Positions 9,270-19,100 of a stretch of 64,000 bases of DNA are shown one piece after another; position 1 is the stretch's first letter, and every line of letters starts with the position of its first letter. Made by a program: the position numbers and the translations under genes. The DNA is from Haloplasma contractile (lineage in GTDB: Bacteria; Bacillota_I; Bacilli_A; Haloplasmatales; Haloplasmataceae): contig JAENYC010000019.1 of NCBI GenBank assembly GCA_016841945.1, forward strand, positions 1 to 64,000, written 5' to 3'. Under the pieces are notes generated by a model. It worked only from the letters and a program-made list of their open reading frames with translations. It was not told the origin of the DNA and made no database searches.

Positions 9270-10322
9270 GTGAAATACAATAAGCTTCCAGTTGCATTAA
9301 AAAACTATGATAAGTTATGTGATATGATTAATCATACCCATCGAATAATTGGACAGTTTAAGATACAAGAAAGATTTATGTCCTTATTTAAAGTGAGTGA
9401 AGCATTATATTCAACAAGAATCGAAGGAACTCAAACGACCATTGAAAGTTTTTATGAAGAAAGTATTAATGAAATAAAAAATGTTAATAATCGTGAATTA
9501 AAAAATTATATAGAATCTTTAGATTTATGTAAATCTTTATTGAAATCTCTTCCAATATCGACAAGATTATTTAAAAAGGTACATGAGAGTTTATTAACGG
9601 GTGATGTTAGAGGAAAAGATTGTACACCAGGTGAATATAGAAAAACACAAAATTGGATTGGTCCAGATAAGGATATTAAGCATGCGACATTTATACCGCC
9701 ATCACCTGATAAAATAAATGAATATTTATCTAATTTAGAAAAGTATATTAATGATGATTCTGTAGTAACAGATAATTATGATGAATTAGTTAAATGTGCC
9801 ATCATTCATGCGCAATTTGAAACTATACATCCATTTCTTGATGGAAATGGACGAGTAGGGAGAATATTAATACCAGCATATATTTACTCTAAAAACATTA
9901 CAAAAAACATGGATTTATATATATCTCCAACTTTAGAAGCAAAGAAGCATAAGTATTACGATTTGTTAAATGAAACTAGAAAAGGAAATTGGGATGGTTG
10001 GATTGAATATTTTTTAGATTGTATTATTAATCAAACAGTTAAAAATATCGATAGAATAGATGAATTTGAAGCTTTATTAAATAAAGGTGCAAGGATTGTA
10101 ACTAAGAAATATTCATCTGACACTTATCTCATCTACTCAACGTTTTTTAGAAAACCTGTTTGTACTTTAAATGATATATGTAAATTAACAAATTTTAATT
10201 ATGATAAAGTAAGAAGAGCAGTTCAAAAATTAGTGAAAGAAAAATTAATATATAAGGATGATAAATTACGGAATTCTAAATACTATTGTTATGATGTAAT
10301 TGATATTATTAAAAAGATATAA
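9270..10322 (+). CDS. Fic-domain protein (predicted AMP transferase)
   Basis: Fic proteins transfer AMP, or another phosphate-linked group, from a nucleotide to hydroxyl side chains of target proteins. The core motif is complete, HPFLDGNGRVGR, so the enzyme should be active. The N-terminal segment carries STRIEGT, matching the inhibitory motif (S/T)xxxE(G/N) whose Glu blocks the active site; here it is on the same chain before the core, as in class II Fic proteins. A C-terminal winged-helix-like segment (TLNDICKLTNFNYDKVRRAVQKL) may bind DNA. The GTG at 9270 follows AAGGTG with good spacing; an ATG at 9252, directly after the hisK stop, has no ribosome site. It is co-directional with the his operon and closed by a terminator, so co-transcription is likely. 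Target unknown. Confidence 0.88.
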   Translation: MKYNKLPVALKNYDKLCDMINHTHRIIGQFKIQERFMSLFKVSEALYSTRIEGTQTTIESFYEESINEIKNVNNRELKNYIESLDLCKSLLKSLPISTRLFKKVHESLLTGDVRGKDCTPGEYRKTQNWIGPDKDIKHATFIPPSPDKINEYLSNLEKYINDDSVVTDNYDELVKCAIIHAQFETIHPFLDGNGRVGRILIPAYIYSKNITKNMDLYISPTLEAKKHKYYDLLNETRKGNWDGWIEYFLDCIINQTVKNIDRIDEFEALLNKGARIVTKKYSSDTYLIYSTFFRKPVCTLNDICKLTNFNYDKVRRAVQKLVKEKLIYKDDKLRNSKYYCYDVIDIIKKI

Positions 10323-10329
10323 TGATAAC

Positions 10330-10365
10330 AAATAAGTCTAGCGTTAAAGCTAGACTTATTTATGC
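10330..10365 (+). terminator. Terminator of the his-fic transcript
   Basis: A perfect 13-base stem AAATAAGTCTAGC / GCTAGACTTATTT with a 6-base loop directly after the fic stop. The T-rich part of the stem itself supplies the U tract. Confidence 0.8.
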
Positions 10366-10440
10366 AAAATAATAAAATATAGTTGAAATATTCTATTATA
10401 ATATATATAATAATATTATAACATGAACGGGGGGTTAGGA

Positions 10441-10869
10441 ATGGATGAAGACAATAAAAAACGTGTGAATGAGTATTGTGAAAAGCAGGAGATAATATTA
10501 AAAAAAGAAAGAGACAAAGATTTAATAAAAAGAGGATTATATGATATTGTAAAAAGTGATACATATCAAGAAGGTTATTATTATAGTAGAAAACATGGTA
10601 CATATATAAAAAAAGTAGCAATCAACATAACGAGTGAGGATTATGAAAGAATAAAAAGATATAAAGTAAATGAAGCGAAGCCTAAAGAAAGTGATGGTCA
10701 TCTTTTATTTATTGGTTTTATTTATGCTATAATTGGTATACCTATAGCAATTTTTATTTTCATGGAGCAAATATATTTTGGTTTACTGATAGTTTTTATC
10801 ACAATAAGTGTGAGTGTTATTTATTTTGCCTTGTATAAAATAATAAATTTGTTAAATAAAAAGATATGA
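10441..10869 (+). CDS. Small two-helix membrane protein, paralogue 1
   Basis: Not recognised. The 142-aa protein begins MDEDNKKRVNEYCEKQEIILKK, a charged helical N-terminal part, and ends with two hydrophobic helices (about residues 84-104 and 112-132) followed by LYKIINLLNKKI. GGGGGG lies 6 bases before the ATG at 10441; the ATG at 10423 precedes this site and is not favoured. The next gene is a clear paralogue: both share RVxEYCEKQExILKxERxKDLIxRGLYD, an I-T-x-E-x-YERIK segment and the same C-terminal ending. A region around residues 40-60 (YQEGYYYSRKHGTYIKK) is present only here. No signal peptide; inner-membrane location inferred. Confidence 0.7.
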   Translation: MDEDNKKRVNEYCEKQEIILKKERDKDLIKRGLYDIVKSDTYQEGYYYSRKHGTYIKKVAINITSEDYERIKRYKVNEAKPKESDGHLLFIGFIYAIIGIPIAIFIFMEQIYFGLLIVFITISVSVIYFALYKIINLLNKKI

Positions 10870-10908
10870 AATTATTTTAAAAGTATAACATGAAAGGTGA
10901 GTTTAGGA

Positions 10909-11265
10909 ATGAATGAAGAGGTAAGGAAACGTGTGGATGAGTATTGTGAAAAACAGGAAGCTATATTAAAGGAAGAAAGAAATAAAGATTTAATTAGAAG
11001 AGGACTTTACGATGTTGTAGATGAAATCAAAGTCCCATTAGATATAACCGATGAGGAATATGAGAGAATCAAGAAGTATAAGACACCTTCATCTGATGGA
11101 TACTTATTAGTAATTGGGATTGTTGTTATTATTATTGGCGGAATTTTAGTTGGTTACACCGCTTATGATGTTAGTTGTTTATTTATCATGATTATTACGA
11201 TATGTATCAGTGTTCACTTTTTTGCCTTATATAAAATAATAAATTTATTAAATGATAAGAAATAA
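10909..11265 (+). CDS. Small two-helix membrane protein, paralogue 2
   Basis: A 118-aa paralogue of the preceding gene, again with a charged helical N-terminus (MNEEVRKRVDEYCEKQEAIL) and two C-terminal membrane helices ending FALYKIINLLNDKK. The leader before the start is also duplicated: both genes have ACATGAA, a G-rich site and TTAGGAATG, so the whole unit including its ribosome site was copied. AAAGGTGAG lies 7 bases before the ATG. No known function; the pair could be a tandem duplication under divergent selection. It shares a terminator with the convergent bpsA gene. Confidence 0.7.
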   Translation: MNEEVRKRVDEYCEKQEAILKEERNKDLIRRGLYDVVDEIKVPLDITDEEYERIKKYKTPSSDGYLLVIGIVVIIIGGILVGYTAYDVSCLFIMIITICISVHFFALYKIINLLNDKK

Positions 11266-11294
11266 AGGATTACTATTAGAAGTAATCCTTTTCT
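11265..11294. terminator. Bidirectional terminator between convergent genes
   Basis: AAGGATTACT and AGTAATCCTT form a 10-base stem, with T-runs available in both directions. It serves the small membrane proteins on the plus strand and overlaps the last codons of bpsA on the minus strand. Confidence 0.75.
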
Positions 11295-12442
11295 TTATGT
11301 CTTTTTATATCGAACACATGATGAGAACACTTAGGACAACCTAGTGATTTTAATTCTTCTATTGTTTTTATTCTTTCATCTTTGCCAACTCGAATGATCG
11401 TTTGACATGATTGACAGGTATAAAGACGTGTTATATTTTTTAAATCACCTGTATAGAGATTATCATGATATGTGTTTTTAATTAATGATGTTGTGCTTGA
11501 AGTAGTTTTTAAGATAATCATTTGTCCGATATTACCAATAATACCTGCGCCTTCATATTGATTAAATGATTGATAGATGTTTGAAACAATTAAACCCATT
11601 TGAATAAAATATTTCTGCATTTTAAATTCAAAAGAGAGTGGTTTATTGGCAAATGATAGATAAATTTGGTATCCGCTATCTTTTTTTATACCTTCAATCG
11701 CTCTTGAAAGAAATAAGTTAAGTCCTTGTAATGTGTAGGGTGGGTCTGTAAATACACAATCAAACTTATATTGAATTTTTACATCTAATGGTTTTCTTAA
11801 ATCATGATGGATACAGGTGATAGGAAGTTCATAACAATCACTTATCTTTGTGATATAATCTATTATTCTCTTGTCAATATCTAGTACAACAATATTAGTT
11901 TTACAATATGTCATGTCTTGATATAAATGTTTTAGTAAGAATCCAATGGCAACGCTAACTAAATCATCATCACCCACACATAGTATATTCGTTCCAATTA
12001 TATGATTGTTTTGTAAACATAAGATTGCTCGCTTTAAAGATGTAACAATACTACATTTTGTTTGGTCTATGGTTACATCTGCAAGTGGTCTATTGTCATA
12101 GATGACTTGTAGTTTTTCTCTTAATTCGATTATAAATTGATCTGATTGAGTCAGTAAGTTTTGGTATAATAATTGATTTAATCCTTTTAATCCTAATGTA
12201 TCTTCGACATAGCCCATTCCTTTATCCGTGAGTCTGATCCCATTGTTTTGTTTCACAATTTTAAGTTTTTTAAATTCCTTTTTAATCGCAACAACTATTG
12301 GAATCGGTAATTTATTTAACCTTGCTAATTCTTTATTTGATATCCCTTGATTGAGATAGATATCCATTAATATTTTTTTGATGACTCCTTTGCCATCATC
12401 TATATTTACTTTATGATGTACGCTTGTGATATAATTTAACAT
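11276..12442 (-). CDS. bpsA: N4-bis(aminopropyl)spermidine synthase-like protein
   Basis: Matches the branched-chain polyamine synthase family, which moves aminopropyl groups from decarboxylated SAM onto spermidine. A winged-helix N-terminal domain (about residues 1-100, with ISNKELARLNKL and IRLTDKG) precedes a Rossmann methyltransferase-like domain with the acidic nucleotide site CVGDDDLVSVAIGF and the active-site motif FTDPPYTLQG near residue 230. A C-terminal zinc ribbon is formed by CQSC and CPKC. Length 388 aa is close to the archaeal enzymes. The family is best known from thermophiles; it also turns up in some mesophilic Firmicutes, where function is less tested. A ribosome site AAAGGA precedes the ATG. 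Two terminator hairpins lie upstream, so expression may be attenuated. Confidence 0.8.
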   Translation of the reverse strand: MLNYITSVHHKVNIDDGKGVIKKILMDIYLNQGISNKELARLNKLPIPIVVAIKKEFKKLKIVKQNNGIRLTDKGMGYVEDTLGLKGLNQLLYQNLLTQSDQFIIELREKLQVIYDNRPLADVTIDQTKCSIVTSLKRAILCLQNNHIIGTNILCVGDDDLVSVAIGFLLKHLYQDMTYCKTNIVVLDIDKRIIDYITKISDCYELPITCIHHDLRKPLDVKIQYKFDCVFTDPPYTLQGLNLFLSRAIEGIKKDSGYQIYLSFANKPLSFEFKMQKYFIQMGLIVSNIYQSFNQYEGAGIIGNIGQMIILKTTSSTTSLIKNTYHDNLYTGDLKNITRLYTCQSCQTIIRVGKDERIKTIEELKSLGCPKCSHHVFDIKRHKEKDYF

Positions 12443-12483
12443 TTGGTTGTATCCTTTCTATTTAATGTATGAGAACACAAATA

Positions 12484-12506
12484 GAAAAAGGGCTACACTT
12501 CGCCCT
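12484..12506 (-). terminator. Terminator or attenuator just upstream of bpsA
   Basis: Minus strand: AGGGC, an 8-base loop, GCCCT, then a T run. It lies only about 40 bases before the bpsA start. Read from the upstream promoter it would stop transcription before bpsA, so it is either a second terminator of the small RNA or an attenuator of bpsA. Confidence 0.6.
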
Positions 12507-12523
12507 ATTTTATATGCATAGAT

Positions 12524-12710
12524 ATAAAAAGACCATGAAAAGCACAGTCTTATAATATGTATATAAAAACATGCCTATTTAGTGTTCTAACCAATGCTTA
12601 AAAAAGTTTAAAATAAATGCTTATTTTAAAAATCTTTAAGGTATATTTAATTCATTAGTTGAACACAACCGCACTCATCAAGCCACCTCATAAAATATTA
12701 TATTTAATCC
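12524..12710 (-). ncRNA. Candidate structured small RNA upstream of bpsA
   Basis: A stretch without an open frame is bounded by a consensus promoter and a terminator on the minus strand. The terminator stem AGACTGTG / CATGGTCT (12530-12550) pairs fully only as minus-strand RNA, because two pairs are G-U wobbles, and is followed by five T. Inside, 12653-12666 and 12582-12596 pair over 14 bases with one bulge. The segment between them (12597-12640) folds into a long AU-rich rod. The outer ends, 12695-12702 and 12551-12558, pair over 8 bases. This gives a closing stem, a large central bubble and a long terminal rod, the outline of 6S RNA. It could also be a leader or riboswitch for bpsA. No known RNA family was recognised by sequence. 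Confidence 0.55.
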
Positions 12711-12716
12711 ACAAAA

Positions 12717-12745
12717 ATTATAACATATATACTTGTTTTATACAA
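12717..12745 (-). promoter_or_regulatory. Promoter of the small RNA / bpsA leader
   Basis: On the minus strand, -35 TTGTAT (12745-12740), 17 bases, then a perfect -10 TATAAT (12722-12717). The expected start is near 12710, giving an RNA of about 180 nt to the first terminator or a 270-nt leader if transcription continues into bpsA. Confidence 0.65.
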
Positions 12746-12749
12746 TCAA

Positions 12750-12780
12750 AAATAGAAAAAAGTAGGAAAATTCCTACTTT
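12750..12780 (-). terminator. Terminator of the GH97 gene
   Basis: AAAGTAGGAA / TTCCTACTTT with a short loop, overlapping the stop codon and followed on the minus strand by a T run. Confidence 0.8.
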
Positions 12781-15700
12781 AGTTTGGTTTAATTAATTCA
12801 ATTTTTTTAATCGGTCCCTCATATAAACCACCGCCACCTTCAGCATCATATACTCTTATGCTGATAACATTATATTCTCCATATTGTATGGCATCTATTG
12901 GTACAATGTATTCTCTTACAGTTTGCCAAGCAGATTCCATAGGAATATCATGATAGGGTATCACACCGGATTCACCTATTAGTTGTCCATTAAAGAAGGT
13001 CTGATCTACATCATCGATTTTTCCTAATGTTAATTTTAAAGCATATCCTTCATAATCTTGTGGAATATAAATTTCTTTACGATACCAGCCAAATACATAA
13101 TCATCATAGTAGTTAGAATGATTTTCCCAGCTTGAAGGTAGAGTAACCGTTTGCCAACTAGAATCATCATAAGCTAAGTCTTTATAAGACATATTATCAC
13201 CTTTTTTAAATCGCCAAGTACCATTTAATTCAATAATCGGATATGTGATGATTTCTGATTCAAGATAGTTAATTGTTATTTCGTATACCCCATCAGTTGG
13301 TAGTTGGTATGTAAATACGACTTCTGTACTTGCTCCTCCTGCTTTCGCATCAACATTTACTACTTTCTGCTCAACTGAACTATCATTTATATATAAACGA
13401 GCAGTTGTATTACCAGGTGTTGTACCAAAATTGGTGATGGTTGCTTTGGCTGTTACTTGATTATTGTTTTGTTCAATCTGTAGGTTTTGATATTGAAAGG
13501 TTGGTTCTTTTTCTAAAACAGTGATGATTCTATCATCTAAATCATTGATTGAAAGGTTATAATCATCAGGTGTAAATAAGGATGAGTATTGAAAAGTTAT
13601 TTCCTCTGTTTTATTAGGCGCCACTCTTATTCGTTTTGATTCAATCTCTTCATTATTAATATATAAGGTAATAGTTTTACCTTTTGTAAGGCTTCCATTA
13701 TTGGTAACATTTAATGACATTTCAAATAAGTCATTTGACTGAATAGTTTGAGGGATGCTATTGTAATCAATCGTAAGTTGCGGTCTTTGATAAGTTTCTA
13801 GGGTATTGATATCCTCAGGTGATGCTTTATACAATCTAACCGCTTGGCCACCACTTGTTGCAAGAGAAGCGACTAAAGTGTCCTCATTGTTAACGAGTAA
13901 TTTTTTAATTGACACTTTATTTGGATTGGTTTCCCAATCTGCTTGTGCCCCATCTGAATAGATTTCTGCAACATAAGTTTCATTTTTATCCAAGAAATCT
14001 AGCGGAATATCTAAATCACGTGCTTGTTCATCAGTAATGCTACCGATATACCATTCTTCACCGCTTCTTCTTGCGATGGTGACATAATCACCAATTTCTG
14101 CATTTGGTACAATGATTTCATCCCAGGTAACAGGAACATCTTTTATAAATTTAAACTCAGGTAATATAACGCCCTGTTCATCTAAATAATTCTCAGGTAA
14201 GTCAGCAACCATTTGAAATGGACTCGAAATCGTCACATATAGTGCGAGTTGTTTCGCTCTAGTTGTGTAGACTCTATTATTTTCTTTTTCTTTGATTAAC
14301 ACATCAAATATCCCCGGTGTATAATCAATTGGTCCTGCTAACATACGTGTAAATGGAAGGATAGTGGTATGTTCTGGTGGATTTCCTTCACTCCAAGCAT
14401 TATATTCCATCCCTTGAACACCTTCTCTTGTCATCCAATTTGGATATGTCCGATACAATCCGGTTGGTTTAATGGGCTCATGGGTATTGATCATGATTTG
14501 ATAGTTGGCTGCAAGTTTTACAGCTTCATAATAATGATTGACCATATATTGTCCATGATGATGTTGCATGTAGGGGTCTTTCATACCAGAATCAGCAACA
14601 TAACCACTTTTAATCGCATGAATGCCTAAATGTTCATATAAGTCATACGCCTCATCCATTTGATTTTCATAATTAATAATTGAACCACTTGTTTCATTAT
14701 GCATGATGTATTCCACACCTTTTGCTTTCGCATATGAAACGACTGCTTCTAAATCAAAATCTGGATATGGTTCAGTAAAATTAAATAAATGTCCATTTTC
14801 ACCCCAGTTTCCATCCCAACCTTGATTCCATCCTTCAACGAGTAAACCAATAGGTTCTTTTTTAGTATCAAAATTTTCATATATAAAATCAATGTATTTT
14901 TTTGCATTTTCAGTGGTAGCACCATGATTAGGCCCTTGTCCCCATGTTGATTTATTGACATGCATTTCCCACCATATCCCCATGTATTTCATTGGTTTTA
15001 TCCATGAAGTATCTTCAATTTGATTAGGGTCATTTAAATTAAGGATTAAATCTGATGTGATTAAATCACCAGCATCATCACCCATTTGTATTGTACGCCA
15101 TGGTGTTTTTAATGGGGTTTGACCTTTTACTTTGATACCATCAGGCCAAGGTGCTAATTCACTGACTAATAGATTTGGTTTTACTTTTTTTAATGCCATC
15201 TCAGCATAATCAACCAATTGTGCCTCGTGAATAGCCATATATAAACCCTCTTGGGTTTTCATGGTAAATGGTGTACTGACTTCTTGTACACTACTAAGAG
15301 GGGTTTGTTCATAAGTGTATTCATAACTATCCCAATCATTAGGAATCCACCAAGTGGTATGATTTCCTGACAGGTGAAATTCTGTATTTTCTGATGTAAT
15401 TTCAAAATGATTTAAGTAATCTTGTTGAGGTAAAACATACCTAAAGCCTATCCCATCATTATACACGCGAAAGATAATATCCATTTTTAGTGGAGTTTTT
15501 GTATGTCTTTCCTCTAAATGAATGGTGGCTTCCTTATAATGATTGTTAATACTTGATTTTTCTCCCCAAACCGGCTGCCATGTATCATTAAATTCGGATT
15601 CTTCAACATCAATCATTTTTAAATTATGATATAAAGGAGGTTTATTTTTAAAGGTAAATCCCATTCTTGAAGGTTTTATCATAGCTGTTTGATTATAATT

Positions 15701-15889
15701 CAAAGCGTATGTAGGAACGCCGTCTTTATCAAGACTGAAAATGACCTTAACTTTTTCATTAGGAGAATAGATAGAAATCGTATCTTCTAATGGATGATTA
15801 GATTCAGTTGTTGTTGAACTTTTTTTATTAAAACATCCCGTAAGGAATATTAACATAATGAAGATTATTAATAATATTATATGTTTCAT
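12779..15889 (-). CDS. GH97 alpha-glucosidase lipoprotein with extra C-terminal domains
   Basis: Surface lipoprotein (MKHIILLIIFIMLIFLTGC) of glycoside hydrolase family 97. An N-terminal beta-sandwich (about 40-290) is followed by a (beta/alpha)8 barrel with EGWNQGWDGNWG. Glu399 (HNETSG), Glu471 (THEPIKPTG) and Glu495 (GMEYN) fall where Bacteroides SusB has its two general bases and its acid, so it should be an inverting alpha-glucosidase; retaining members lack the Glu after the His of the second motif. After the family's C-terminal beta domain come two CARDB-like beta domains (about 690-860) and a GH2-type sugar-binding jelly roll (about 880-1036, LNGTWRFKKGD). GH97 is mainly a Bacteroidetes family, so transfer is possible. 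It is divergent from the binding protein at 16164 and probably co-regulated. Confidence 0.88.
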   Translation of the reverse strand: MKHIILLIIFIMLIFLTGCFNKKSSTTTESNHPLEDTISIYSPNEKVKVIFSLDKDGVPTYALNYNQTAMIKPSRMGFTFKNKPPLYHNLKMIDVEESEFNDTWQPVWGEKSSINNHYKEATIHLEERHTKTPLKMDIIFRVYNDGIGFRYVLPQQDYLNHFEITSENTEFHLSGNHTTWWIPNDWDSYEYTYEQTPLSSVQEVSTPFTMKTQEGLYMAIHEAQLVDYAEMALKKVKPNLLVSELAPWPDGIKVKGQTPLKTPWRTIQMGDDAGDLITSDLILNLNDPNQIEDTSWIKPMKYMGIWWEMHVNKSTWGQGPNHGATTENAKKYIDFIYENFDTKKEPIGLLVEGWNQGWDGNWGENGHLFNFTEPYPDFDLEAVVSYAKAKGVEYIMHNETSGSIINYENQMDEAYDLYEHLGIHAIKSGYVADSGMKDPYMQHHHGQYMVNHYYEAVKLAANYQIMINTHEPIKPTGLYRTYPNWMTREGVQGMEYNAWSEGNPPEHTTILPFTRMLAGPIDYTPGIFDVLIKEKENNRVYTTRAKQLALYVTISSPFQMVADLPENYLDEQGVILPEFKFIKDVPVTWDEIIVPNAEIGDYVTIARRSGEEWYIGSITDEQARDLDIPLDFLDKNETYVAEIYSDGAQADWETNPNKVSIKKLLVNNEDTLVASLATSGGQAVRLYKASPEDINTLETYQRPQLTIDYNSIPQTIQSNDLFEMSLNVTNNGSLTKGKTITLYINNEEIESKRIRVAPNKTEEITFQYSSLFTPDDYNLSINDLDDRIITVLEKEPTFQYQNLQIEQNNNQVTAKATITNFGTTPGNTTARLYINDSSVEQKVVNVDAKAGGASTEVVFTYQLPTDGVYEITINYLESEIITYPIIELNGTWRFKKGDNMSYKDLAYDDSSWQTVTLPSSWENHSNYYDDYVFGWYRKEIYIPQDYEGYALKLTLGKIDDVDQTFFNGQLIGESGVIPYHDIPMESAWQTVREYIVPIDAIQYGEYNVISIRVYDAEGGGGLYEGPIKKIELIKPN

Positions 15890-15920
15890 TTCATTATCTC
15901 TCCTCTCATCTTAACTCTAT

Positions 15921-16088
15921 TATACAAAATATTATACAAAGTGAAATATCCAATTTCTTCTTAATTTATATAATTTCTACCAAATTTGATATTCGCTTTC
16001 ATCTCGTTTAATGTTTAGTTATAATAATAATTAGTAACTTAAATGTATAAAAGAGTAGATTTTGTATAAAAAAAAATCATTTTATACA
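15921..16088. promoter_or_regulatory. Divergent control region with TATACAAA repeats
   Basis: The 274 bases between the divergent GH97 gene and the surface protein gene hold TATACAAA at 15921-15928 and 15933-15940 (12 bases apart, roughly one helical turn), its reverse TTTGTATA at 16061-16068, and an exact inverted repeat TGTATAAA (16064-16071) / TTTATACA (16081-16088). A further TATACAAA is at 19709-19716 before the GH66 gene. Repeats spaced near a helical turn suit an AraC-type activator such as the one at 23927. The match is short and AT-rich, so chance is not excluded. Confidence 0.4.
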
Positions 16089-16163
16089 TTTTATATATCA
16101 TGACTTCCTTTTACAATAATAATGTATCCGTTTACAAAAAAAAAGACAGGGGAGGATAAAAAA

Positions 16164-19100
16164 ATGAAAAAAATCGTTTTTATTTTAGCGATTGTTTTAT
16201 TAACAGCTTGTCAGTTCGGAAATAAGAAAACAACTACTACAACTGAATCAGATGCAGATAAAGTTGCTGCTGATAAAGCTGCATTAACAATTTCGGGTGA
16301 TTTAAATCATGTCACAGATGATTTGGTATTACCGACCTCAGGTGAAAATGGGACTACCATCACTTGGGAATCAAGTAATACAGATATCATCACAGATGAT
16401 GGTATTGTTACACCTTCGACTGAAGGTGATGCAACAGTTATACTGACCGCAACCATTACATTAAATGATGCATCAGATACAAAAGAATTTACGGTCATTG
16501 TAACAGAAAGTACTGGCCCAATGTGTCCAGGAATTGAAGATCCATCTCAATATGAAATTGCAAATCCAGGATTTGAAACTGGTGATTTATGTGGATGGAC
16601 TGCAACAGGAGATGCATTTAGTGATGATTATGTATTAGATCTTGAAGAATTTTGGGCAGGTAATTACAATAAAGATGGCAGCTACTTATTCACTTCGAAT
16701 GATCATGAATCTGAAACAGGAACTTTAACATCAATTCCATTTGAATTAGGTGGTACAGGATGGATTTCTTTTAAATTAGGTGCTGCAAAACATACCAATG
16801 AACTTTATATGGTCATTAAAAATACAAATGGAACAGAAGATATGTCGGATGATACAGAAGTGGTTCGTTATGGGAATACAGAATTTGATGATAATCTTTA
16901 TACAGCGAATTTAGTACAATATAAAGCAGATTTATCAGAATATATAGGTGAAGAACTATATATTCAAATCGTAGATGAAGCAACAAGTGATTGGGCTTGG
17001 ATTTCAATGGATTCTTTCTATACTTATTATGAAAATGAATCTAATTTACCACAAGATGCAGTTTTAGCTGAAGATATTTCGCCAAGTGACATTGTATGTG
17101 ATGTGACTGCACCATCTGCATATGAAATTATTAATGGTGGTTTTGATACAGGTAATATTTGTGGTTGGACCGCAACAGGAGAAGCCTTTACACATTTTGA
17201 TATAACAGATAGTTTATCATTCTTTGACTATACTTATACGCCTGAAGGTGGTTATCTGTATAGTTCATACGCTTCAAATAATGAATCTAAAACAGGTACA
17301 CTTACATCATCAACCTTTGAATTAGGTGGTATAGGCTATATCACTTTTAAATTAGGTGGTGCTAAACCTAAATCTAATTTAGAAGAAGCAAATTATATTT
17401 CTATATATAAAGAAGATGGAACGGAAATTGCTCAGTTTATGAATGATGAGTTTAATGATGATGTAACATTATATGCATATAAAGCAGACTTATCAGGATT
17501 TATTGGAGAAAATTTATATATTGTCATTACAGATAATGCAACGAGTGATTGGGGTACAATGTTTATTGATTCAATAAATACCTATTATACTGATAATGGT
17601 AATTTACCACAAGATGCAATTGAAGCTGACAATAAAATCGCACCTGATACAACAAAACCAGTCATTTCAGGAACACATGATTTTTCTTTACAAGTTGGTG
17701 CAACTGAACCAAATTGGTTAGATGGCATAACAGCTACAGATGATGAAGATGGTGATGTGACTGTAGTTGTTGATGATAGTGATGTCAATTTAAGTGTTGT
17801 AGGAACATACACGGTCACTTATACCGCTACAGATTCAAGCGGAAATGTTGAGTCGGTTAATGTAACGGTTACTGTAACATCTGATGATGTAACTGCCCCA
17901 GATATTACTCTTACTGAAAACGAAATATATGTTCAATTAAATGCAACTGAACCGATATGGACAGATTATGCTACTGCAAATGATAATACAGATGGTGATA
18001 TTACAGGAAATATTACCGTTGATACTGGTCAGTTTGACATTAGTGTTGCTGATACATATACCATTTCATATACTGTTACTGATTCAGCACTAAATGAAAC
18101 GACTGAAACACTAACTGTTCATGTGGTTGAATATTTACCAACAATAGAAAATGATGGTTTTGAAACAGGAGACTTTACAGGTTGGACACCAGATGGTGAT
18201 GCATTTACCTTACTTGGTATGAGTGATGAAGGTGGCTATAATAGTGAGGGAACATATCATTTTAATACTTGGACACAACAAGGGAATGGTGGTCAAGGTG
18301 AAGGTGCTATAGGGTCTCTAACATCTTCTATCTTTAGGTTATCAGGTTCTGGATACATCACATTTAAAATTGGTGCAGCTAAGAGTACAGAATTAATCTA
18401 TATACAAGTTTTATTAGAAGATGGTACAGAAATCGCTCGATACGGCAATGATTTATTTGATAATAATGCAGATATGTATTTATATAAAGCGGATTTATCG
18501 ACTTTCTTAGGTCAAAATATGTATATAAAAGTAGTAGACAATGCAACAAGTGATTGGGCGTTTGCCAATCTAGATTCATTTGTTACATATTATCATACTG
18601 AGGCTGATTTACCACAAGATGCGAATCTTGCTACAAATCAATGTCCTTCACCAACGATAGAAAATGGTGATTTTGAAACCGGAGATTTAACCGGTTGGAC
18701 AACAGATGGTACGGCTTTTGCTGATAATGGTATTACCAATGATGGAGAAAATAATAGTGACAGTAATTATTTTAAACCTTGGAATGTTGGTGGAGAAGAT
18801 TTGACTGGTACCCTAACTTCTTCCACATTTAAATTACTCGGTTCAGGCTATATTACTTTCCAAATTGGTGCAGCAAAACATCCTGATGAAATATATATTT
18901 CAGTCTATAATGCAGCTGATGACTCAGAGATTGCGCGTTATGGTAATTATTTGTTTAACGATTCAGGTAATTTAATCTCTTATAAAGCAGATTTAAGTGA
19001 TTATATCGGCGAAAACTTATATATTAAAGTCGTTGATCAGGCTACAGCAGATTGGGCGTTAATTGTATTAGATAATTTTGTGACATATTATGAAACAGAA

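Noticed and set aside
12661-12710. Match of the bpsA leader to a known riboswitch class
   Set aside because: The conserved cores of SAM, TPP, FMN, glycine, guanidine and c-di-GMP classes were looked for by eye and not found.
14369-14629. Open frames opposite GH97 and other large genes
   Set aside because: They are mirror frames of strongly conserved coding regions, lack ribosome sites and have unnatural composition.
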